Source of the DNA: Punctularia strigosozonata HHB-11173 SS5
Lineage: Eukaryota > Basidiomycota > Agaricomycetes > Corticiales > Punctulariaceae
Assembly (NCBI RefSeq): GCF_000264995.1
Contig: NW_006767434.1
Span: 1,824,004-1,888,003, forward strand
Reading direction: 5' to 3'
DNA length: 64,000 nt
The position numbers were made by a program, and so were the translations under genes. Numbering within the stretch: position 1 is the stretch's first letter; the number at the start of each line of letters is the position of its first letter. Of this stretch, positions 56,548 to 64,000 are shown piece by piece. The notes under the pieces were generated by a model, which saw only the letters and a program-made list of their open reading frames with translations, had not been told where the DNA came from and did not search any database.

Positions 56548-58757
56548 GGCACCGACGGCAGACAGCTGCCTTGGGTATCGAGGGTGGGCAGGAGCGAGTT
56601 AATAATTTTCGCACGGACAAGAGCTCCGGGATATATGGACGCCACCCAGTGGCCAGCTTCTTCGTCCTGTTTACCCCGCCGCTGTACGCAATTTAGACGG
56701 CAAGACGGTGACTGGTTGCGCGGATGTGGCGGTGCCCGTAGTTTCGCGCCGAACATCCTACGCGTTGGCCGGCAAGTTAGATTTCTGAAGGTGGCGTGAC
56801 TCTGTTTTTCGCTTTGTGGTGTCAATCTGGGATGGCCGGGCGGATACGCATCGTGTTACCGTGCAAACTGCCGGTGCGGTTAAAATCTGCAACTAGGTGT
56901 AAGGTAGTCCGTAGAGTATTTGATAGCCAACAAACATGGCGGCATGCAGCACCCTTCGTGATGAGCGCGGTGCAGTTCTACTAATGCATCAGCGGTGAGG
57001 TCTTCTGGGGAGCATGGCCATACCCAACCTGCAACTCCAAGCAAATGCACACAACACGTGAGGAGAGCCCGAGCATTCACTGGTCACCCCACTAGTCCGT
57101 GGTTTTTGCCTCAGGTAAGGATGTGCACGTCGTGAGGGCACCAAGACGTTCATCCCGAGATTGACGAGCCTTTGGCTGTCGCAGGACCCTCTGAGCGGCG
57201 AGGTGGCGGGATCAACGCGTATTCAGCATTCACAGGAAGGTTGTAGCGATCAGCCTAAAGTCTCTAGTCTCTCTACCATTTGCGCCCAAAACCGAACTAT
57301 ACTTCTGGCCGGACAATTCAATCAATCTACAATTGCAGGGACATAGGAACACACTCACGCGGCCCCATTAACGATGGAACGTTTATGATCGGAGTGACTT
57401 GGTGCCCAGGGGTAGTACGCGTTCTTGCCCTCAACCATTCCAAGCGAGTAGGGAAAATGCGGTATCGCCACGACGTCGGAATGTTGGAGCGATGTGTCGG
57501 TTGTAGAGTAGCTTACGGGAACAGGAACTTTGCTTTGTGCGAAACTGCGCGTGTACATTGTGCAGGTAGCGACAAGCCGGTAGAGGTAAGTAAGTTAGGT
57601 TCGTAATGAATCGTAAACCGCGACCTTCCCATAAGGTGGACCAATCACCAGTGGAGGCTTGGTAAGCATGAACACTGATTCGCGCGGTTACTGTGATGCT
57701 GTACGACATGCGCCTTCGTCACCGATCGCCATTGTCGCTATGTATTTAACTTAGGTTATCTAACTTACTACCAGAACATTTGCGTGAACGTCGAAACCCA
57801 CAGCAAGACTGTGACAGATTGGTGCTTCTCTCAAGCAATGCCCCAATCGGCATCAGAAAAGATCGTGTGGCAGACGTGCTCGTTGACTTCTCGTACATAT
57901 GCAGGTCCAGACTGTCTGTTCTCAAGTATGATGTGAATGTAAACGCAGTAAAGTGCGACAACGCTGACAACAACGGCGCACGTCTGTATGAGGCTGGGGT
58001 ATCTGGACATTACCCGACGCTGGCTTTGGGTTCGCCTGCTTGGTATGGCATCTTGATGGAATGCTTCGAGGGGGGTCTCCCGAACATTTATATACGTTCA
58101 GTAAAAGACACCGGAGTAAGCGAACGCAACGGTGCTCGCACGTTCGCGTCATGAACGCAGGTTCGATATCGTGTGGAGTAATGGGCGATTGGGTAGCATC
58201 AGCAATATTTGAGGCTTCCCGCCGCGTGGCCTACGAGCGTGCTAGTTCTTGACATCTCGCGCTCTGCCATGCGAAATAGCTGAGCACGCAGGCCGACGGA
58301 ATGAGACCTGATATGAACCGCCTGCCCCGGGCCCCTGCGAACTGACCCATGAGCTGGAGCGCATGAGCAGGCTGAAGGATCCGCAGCGTTCTTGGAGTGG
58401 TCCCTCTTTGGCGGTTTGATGCGCCCTTCGGATAGAAGAGGTGGCGCTGCGAGTCGGCGCTGCAGCTTCCACAACGCTTGGTCGATTCGATCGCATGCAA
58501 TAAAGCGGTTTGCCCTAATGAACAAGTGCAGGTTCCGTCTATGCGCATATAGGCAAATCATCCTAGCCGATTAGTCGTTCTTCAGCATCGAGCTTGTACG
58601 AGGGTCCAAGCTGTTGTTCAAATCGCTAACCGAAGATAGCATGCGCCAAAAGAAAAACAGCGAGAAGTAGCTCGAATGATACTTCAATGGTCTTATCAAC
58701 GACATACGCCATACGCGCGGATTACAAACTTACCATATATTGCACAATTGCAACAGT
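56548..58757. other. Long intergenic region upstream of the ABC transporter
   Basis: About 2.2 kb between the ABC transporter start and the EAF6 stop, both on the minus strand. Frames of 60-160 codons overlap on both strands without domain features. It probably holds an extended regulatory region for the transporter; I see no specific drug-response element with confidence. Confidence 0.4.
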
Positions 58758-59444
58758 CTACTCATCCTCCGCCAGTCGAGCTCGCTTCGTCGGCCGTTTG
58801 CTCGACATCGTCGACACGCTCTCGTCGTCGCTGTCCTGACCTGTTGCGCTCTTGCGGTTGCTCGCGCGTTTTCGCCTCTGGTATTCTCTATCCCTATTCT
58901 TCTTATGCTGCGCGGCAGACATCTCCGACTTTCCAGCGGGCGGAATGGGAACAACGACGGAATTTGACCCGGCCGTGAGCTTGCCGTCGTCGATGGTGGC
59001 GGTTGATTCCTCTCCATCGCCCATGAGTTCCAGAGACTGCGAGAGGGTGAGTATGGCCTGAAAGCCAGAGAAACATGTGCTGCGCGCGCCTTCTGGTAAG
59101 TCACGCTGCTATTGGAGAAGAAACGGTCGGCATCGCTGAGTTCCGTCTTGCGCCTGGCCGTGTTCTGGTTCTTGAGGTAGTTCTCGAAACCATGTATGAT
59201 GTTTCCGCCACCGTCGCGCAGAGCTTCCGCCAAGTAATTTCCTTCCAAGTTGTATATCCCGAGCTCTGTCGCAGCCTGGCCAAAAGCAGTGGATGAACAC
59301 GAAAGGTACAGTGTGATGGGACGAGTCGGTACAGACCAACTGCTTGTCCAGTTGGCGCTTCTTGGTCAGGGCCTGTACGAGTTCTTTCCGCAGGGAATCA
59401 TATCGAGCTTTGTCCTCTGCCGAGGGCGCCGCGTCCGTCGACAT
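58758..59444 (-). CDS. EAF6: NuA4/NuA3 histone acetyltransferase subunit EAF6
   Basis: Three exons (59337-59444, 59105-59275, 58758-59057) join in frame to 192 residues. The N-terminal coiled coil (YDSLRKELVQALTKKRQLDK, then LAATELGIYNLEGNYLAEAL) and GNIIHGFENYLK are diagnostic of EAF6. DADRFFSNSS and LSQSLELMGDGEES follow, then a basic, Lys/Arg-rich tail (QHKKNRDREYQRRKRASNRK) with likely nuclear-localisation function. EAF6 binds the EPL1 scaffold in piccolo-NuA4. It is divergent from RPT5, 191 bp away. Confidence 0.88.
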
Positions 59445-59635
59445 GTGTAGCAGCTGCAGCCGGACTACCGCAAGTGCATCACGGAGCGCGTCTGAAATCC
59501 GCAGATGAGGATGAGCTTGACGCGCTCCGCCACCGAAGCGCAAGAGACGCGCGTCCAGCTGAGTGAGCGTAAACGCGACCTTCAACTTCATTCACGCTCC
59601 TGCTTTCCTCATCATCCTTCCTCTAGTTACTCGCC
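59445..59635. promoter_or_regulatory. Bidirectional promoter, EAF6/RPT5
   Basis: Only 191 bp lie between the divergent start codons. A GGTGGCGGA on the minus strand (near 59525-59535) resembles the proteasome-associated control element GGTGGCAAA at seven of nine positions, which may be chance. Confidence 0.55.
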
Positions 59636-61303
59636 ATGTCTTCCGCACCGCCGCCCGACCCAATCAACAACAACAACGAGAAGCAACCGGAGAAGCCGAG
59701 CTCGTCTACGCCGGCGCCTGAACCACAGGATGCGGAGATGGACACAACACCGGATAAGCCCGCCGAGGAGACCTGGGAGGACATACCGGAGGACATCATG
59801 TCCTTGAAGACGGATGAGATCCTCACAAGGATACGGCTCATTGAGAATGATATCAAGGTCAGTACGCCATGATTTCGCTTGGTCGTGTCTGCTGGGAAGC
59901 TTACCATACTCCACACAGGTCATGCGATCGGAAACGTTACGGTTACAACACGAGCAGAGCGTCATGAAGGAGAAGATACGGGACAATGGCGAGAAGGTTA
60001 AGCAGAATAAAGTTCTGCCTTATCTCGTCGGAAACGTCGTGGAGGTAACGCTTACAACTTGGGAAGCTACGCATAGCCGTCCACCCTGAACACACTCGGT
60101 AGATCCTTGACATAGACCCGGAAATTGAAGAAGAAGGTGCTTCCCGCGACCTCGATGCGATGCGCCGTGGCAAGTGCGCCGTCATCAAGACCTCCACCCG
60201 GCAGACCGTCTTCCTACCCATCATCGGCCTCGTCCCCGCCGAGAAGCTCAAGCCGGGTGACCTCGTCGGTGTGAACAAAGACTCGTACCTTGTGCTTGAC
60301 ACGCTTCCCGCGGAATTCGACTCACGCGTGAAGGCAATGGAGGTTGATGAGAAGCCGACGGAGGAGTACACCGACATCGGCGGGCTCGACAAGCAAATTG
60401 AAGAGCTGGTGGAGGCTATTGTATTGCCCATGGAGCAGGCGGACAAGTTCAAGACGCTGGGGATCAAGCCGCCTAAGGGATGTCTCATGTATGGCCCACC
60501 AGGTACCACTCGCCGTTGTATACATGCGCAGGACCGTAAAACTGAAATGAACGCCAGGTACCGGAAAGACGCTGCTTGCCCGAGCTTGCGCTGCACAAAC
60601 AAACGCATGCTACCTCAAGCTCGCCGGCCCGTCTCTCGTACAAATGTTCATTGGCGACGGTGCCAAACTCGTGCGCGACGCCTTCGAGCTCGCGAAGGAG
60701 AAGGCGCCTGCGATTATCTTCATCGACGAACTCGACGCCATCGGCACGAAACGTTTCGACTCCGAGAAGAGCGGCGATCGTGAAGTGCAGCGGACCATGC
60801 TAGAACTCCTTAACCAGCTAGACGGCTTCAGCAGCGATGAACGTATTAAGGTATGCTCTGATTACGCCGCGTGACTTCACCATATGCAAATCATCCTGCA
60901 GGTCATCGCGGCGACCAACCGAATTGACATCCTCGACCCCGCTTTGCTCCGTTCAGGGCGTCTCGACCGCAAGATCGAGTTTCCGCTCCCGAACGAGATG
61001 GCCCGCGCGCGTATCCTTGAGATCCACTCGCGTAAGATGGCCGTCTCACCCGACGTCAACTTCGAGGAGCTTGCGCGGAGCACGGACGAATTCAACGGCG
61101 CGCAACTCAAGGCGGTGTGCGTGGAGGCCGGCATGATCGCGCTCCGAGAGGGCGCGACGAAACTCGGCCACGAGCACTTCTTGAGCGGTATCGCGGAGGG
61201 TGAGTGCGCTCGTGCTGATCTGCCGCTTCGGGAGCATCGGTTGCTGATACGCCCGGTTTCTAGTGCAGAGCAAGAAGAAGAACGATCTCATGTACTTTGC
61301 TTG
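59636..61303 (+). CDS. RPT5: 26S proteasome regulatory ATPase RPT5
   Basis: Six exons (59636-59857, 59919-60044, 60103-60502, 60558-60850, 60902-61199, 61263-61303) join in frame to 459 residues. RPT5 is one of six AAA+ ATPases of the 19S particle that unfold substrates. Landmarks are the N-terminal coiled coil ([13 protein letters not shown]), OB domain ([13 protein letters not shown]), [16 protein letters not shown], Walker A GPPGTGKT split by an intron, Walker [12 protein letters not shown], and the second region of homology ([20 protein letters not shown]). The C-terminus is NDLMYFA: the usual Hb-Tyr-X gate-opening motif has Phe in place of the penultimate Tyr. Confidence 0.94.
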
Positions 61304-61898
61304 ATCTGCGCGCTCCTTGTGTACCTGTTTGGGATACTCACGCTATATATCGCTGTTTTACTTCCTCTGTCTTTCCGTAATACTGACTTCTATGAGATTC
61401 ATGTACGCGTGCATGATGCCGCGATCCAAACGACAGCGGCGGAGATAGATGCCAAGCCATGGATTGAATTCGTACCCCGTACGCAATTAACACCCGGTGA
61501 CCCGGAGATCATCTGCGTGCGTCGATAGCGGTGACTTCACAGCCCAATGCTGTCTGGAATGCACGTCTTTTCTCGGGTTGGGTTCAATGTCGGATCTTTG
61601 CACCACGCAGCACCGCTCTATATTGAGCGAAAGATACTAGCTAAGAGCAACATCGTGGGAGCGCAACGTGATACCGTTGTGTTGGCATCGATCTTACGGA
61701 CGAACCTTGTCAGAAATAGCTCAGCTAAGTAATGAGATGCGCGAAGGAGGACTGGCACAAACGAGGGATTGGATGCAGGGGTATTATATTGCGTTTTATG
61801 ACGCTTGAAATTACAGAGAAAGCATGGTAGTACAGATGCTCCCGGGTTTACAAGATACCTAGAAGTGGCGAGAAGAAGCAGGGCGAAGCAAATCATCC
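61304..61898. other. Convergent 3' region
   Basis: About 0.6 kb between the stops of RPT5 (plus) and the permease (minus); AT-rich 3' sequence and no supported gene. Confidence 0.5.
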
Positions 61899-63861
61899 TT
61901 AGTATTTGCTGTACACTTCCGAGCCCTCCTCTGCGAAAGCAAGTCCGTGCGTCAGTATCGGACCTACTCAGAGATCGGCGAGAACAGAACATACCGTAGT
62001 GGCTGGTGAGGTCCATTGTCTCGTAAGGGACGATCTTGGTCCTGTAGAAGAGCTTCCATCCGACGTAGAGGATGAACATGAAGGGAATGTTGATGTAACT
62101 CGAGAAGAAGTCGGACGCATTCCAACCGCCGTTGAACGACGTCCAGCCGTTGAAGAACATGATGATCGTAAACGCGATGACCACGGCCCACGCGAAGTAG
62201 GGCTGGAACATGGTGTGGAAGGGCAGAACATCGCGGGACATGCCCTGGACCTTCATGCCTCTGTGGAACCGGAGGAAGGTGACGCCGATGCCCCACCAGG
62301 TGAGCATGGAACCGAGCGCGGTGATGTTCGAGAGCCAGTTGAACGCCTGGGCCGCGCCGCCCTTGCCGCAGTTGAGGAAGGCGAGGAGCGCGAAGGCGGC
62401 GGAAACGGCGACGGAGTAGACGGGCACGCCGTTGCCGTGCACCTTGGTGAAAATGCGCGGCGCCTTGCCCTCCTGTGCGAGCATGAAGAGCGCGCGGGAG
62501 GACGCGTACATGAACTCGTTGCCGGCGGAGAAGGCGGAGGTGAGGACAACGGCGTTGATGATGTGGTCCAGGACCTTGATACCGGACGTCTTGATGGCGA
62601 TGACGAACGGCGCCTCCGCGGCGGTACCGCTGTCCTCCGAGTTGGCCTGGAGCAGGGCCGGGTCCTTGCGCGAGATGCACATGCCGACGAGCCAGAGGGA
62701 TACAACGTAGAGGACGACGATACGGTAGAAGATGGCGCGGACGGCGGTCCGCATCGTCACTCGCGGGTTCTTGGCCTCGAGCGCGATGGATGCGAGCGTC
62801 TCCATACCACCGTACGAGAAGGCGGCTTGCGTGAGCACAGCCCAAAAGCCGAGGAAGCGCGCCTTCGACTTGGGCTTGATGCCAAGGTAATCATCGTTGA
62901 GGGGTGCATCCCTCCAGTAACGGAAGCCGCGGCGGTCGTGGTCAGGCGCTCCACCAAGGTCGATAACGAGCGCGACGAGGATCAAGCCGACGACGGTGAG
63001 GATCTTGAGGGCGGCGAACCAGAATTCGAACTCTCCGAAGTATTTCACGCCAACGATGTTGATGGTAACGACGCCGACGAGCAGGACAGCAACGTCTGCA
63101 ACGAATGTCAGCCTCTGCGCATCCGAAAGGGGCAAGATAGATGCGCACAAATGCCCAAGTGATCATCGTTGGTATCCCAGTACTGAATCACGACAGAAGC
63201 GGCGACAATCTCAACAGGCGAGGACATGACGGTCTGATGGAAGTATATACATCAGCGCCGAAGCGTCCAACATTGCGCACATTCACTAACCTGGAACCAG
63301 TATTGCCATCCCATGGCGAAACCGAGCGCGGGATCCACATAACGCGCGCTGAATTCGATGAAACCTCCGGCACTGGGATCCCAGCACATCATCTGTAAGT
63401 CCATGATGAGCCGTCGCGCCTCCCACGGCATCCGGAGATAACGCACCTCGCCCAAAGAGTACATCATGGCACCGACGAGCAGACCGACGATGGTGTAGCC
63501 GATGACGGCGCCAACGGGGCCACCGTTCGCGATGGCTTTTCCGGAACCGCTGCATTCGGGGGGGGGGGATTCGCATGGGGTTTTTCAGGCGCATATACGG
63601 ATCGCAAAAACTTACAGGAAAAGACCGGTTCCTGCGTATGTGCGTCAGCTCCGGCTCGTGCACGGTTCGGTCTGCATGGATAAACGCACCGAGCGTGCCA
63701 GCGATGGCAATCATGGAAATTTGCCTTCCCTTGAGGGCACGGTGCATGTGCCCGTTCCCGGCGGCGGGCGCGCCATTGTCAACGGAGCTCTCGCTGACCT
63801 TGGCGTCGGCGCTGAGGGATTTTTCGGAGCCCTTGCGCTCGAGATCGGCGGGATGGCTCAT
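61899..63861 (-). CDS. Amino-acid permease (fungal YAT/AAP family)
   Basis: Seven exons (63690-63861, 63616-63631, 63447-63549, 63291-63392, 63149-63233, 61995-63095, 61899-61930) join in frame to 536 residues; the second is 16 nt and encodes part of the TGLFLGSGK motif. Landmarks are RQISMIAIAGT, GSGKAIANGGPVGAVIGY, MMCWDPSAGGFIEF, GWQYWFQ, KYFGEFEFWFAALKI, QAAFSYGGMETLAS and INAVVLTSAFSAGN, all typical of fungal plasma-membrane amino-acid/H+ symporters with 12 helices. Cytosolic ends are short and polar (start MSHPADLERKGSEK; end EEGSEVYSKY). Substrate range cannot be read from sequence. The start chosen is the ATG at 63861; a longer in-frame start would add a non-conserved leader. Confidence 0.92.
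63558..63568. repeat. Poly-G tract inside a permease intron
   Basis: Eleven G in a row (a C-run on the coding strand) just before the acceptor of the third exon of the permease. It takes the place of part of the normal pyrimidine tract and may be length-variable. Confidence 0.75.
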
Positions 63862-64000
63862 CGTCGAGGTCGTCGAAAGAAAGGGAAGGAAGGGGCGGGG
63901 AGAAGACGAGAAAAGCGTGGAATGGACCAGGACGGGGTTCTTAACCGGGGGGACTGGCGCCCGAGCCACATCAACAAATCTTCCGCGTGCGCATGGAGTT

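Noticed and set aside
61906-63162. 418-codon plus-strand frame
   Set aside because: Shadow of the permease coding strand; composition Asp/Glu/Val/Gly-rich as expected for an antisense frame.
51867-63861. A secondary-metabolite or toxin export cluster built on the ABC transporter and permease
   Set aside because: No biosynthetic core gene is present and the neighbours are housekeeping genes.

Overview
The window reads as nuclear DNA of a filamentous basidiomycete, most likely an Agaricomycete of the polypore/agaric type. Genes are dense and split by many short introns (mostly 46-64 nt, GT-AG). Both halves of the window carry basidiomycete-type proteins: a velvet factor, MARVEL-like tetraspans, an S28 peptidase, and proteins starting MGFFSSRR. 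Exon joins below were inferred by eye from splice signals, reading frame and family motifs; nothing was aligned by software.

Layout. 1-4.3 kb (minus): an A1 aspartic protease cut by the left edge, then a HAM1-like protein. 6.2-11.1 kb (plus): a 1,516-residue SH3 plus TBC (RabGAP) protein. 11.9-14.2 kb (minus): an unrecognised protein with three repeated Cys2-Trp-His-Cys modules. 14.2-16.9 kb: no confident gene. 16.9-19.8 kb: two convergent MARVEL-like four-helix membrane proteins, followed by an orphan last exon, tRNA-like debris and an intron-bearing tRNA-Leu(CAA). 21.1-25.6 kb (plus): DDB1. 25.9-38.4 kb (all minus): a VNX1-type cation/H+ antiporter, an uncharacterised Ser/Arg-rich protein, the CAAX protease RCE1, an M61-like protein lacking the catalytic glutamate, and an S28 serine peptidase. 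39.4-45.3 kb (plus): a velvet-domain regulator and EPL1 (NuA4). 45.6-49.0 kb (minus): a second, possibly damaged aspartic protease and VPS37 (ESCRT-I). 49.2-51.2 kb (plus): RRP40 (exosome) and an FMN-binding protein. 51.9-56.5 kb (minus): a full-size ABCB/MDR transporter. 58.8-63.9 kb: EAF6 (NuA4, minus), RPT5 (26S proteasome, plus) and an amino-acid permease (minus).

The genes are mostly housekeeping and unlinked in function. Two NuA4 histone acetyltransferase subunits (EPL1, EAF6) lie about 13 kb apart, and four peptidase-fold proteins of the secretory route sit within 15 kb. Two gene pairs are head to head with under 200 bp between start codons (VPS37/RRP40 and EAF6/RPT5). I see no virus-like element, CRISPR array, rRNA or secondary-metabolite cluster. 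The best candidates for something undescribed are the triple zinc-module protein, the HAMAH pseudo-peptidase, and the orphan exon next to tRNA debris.
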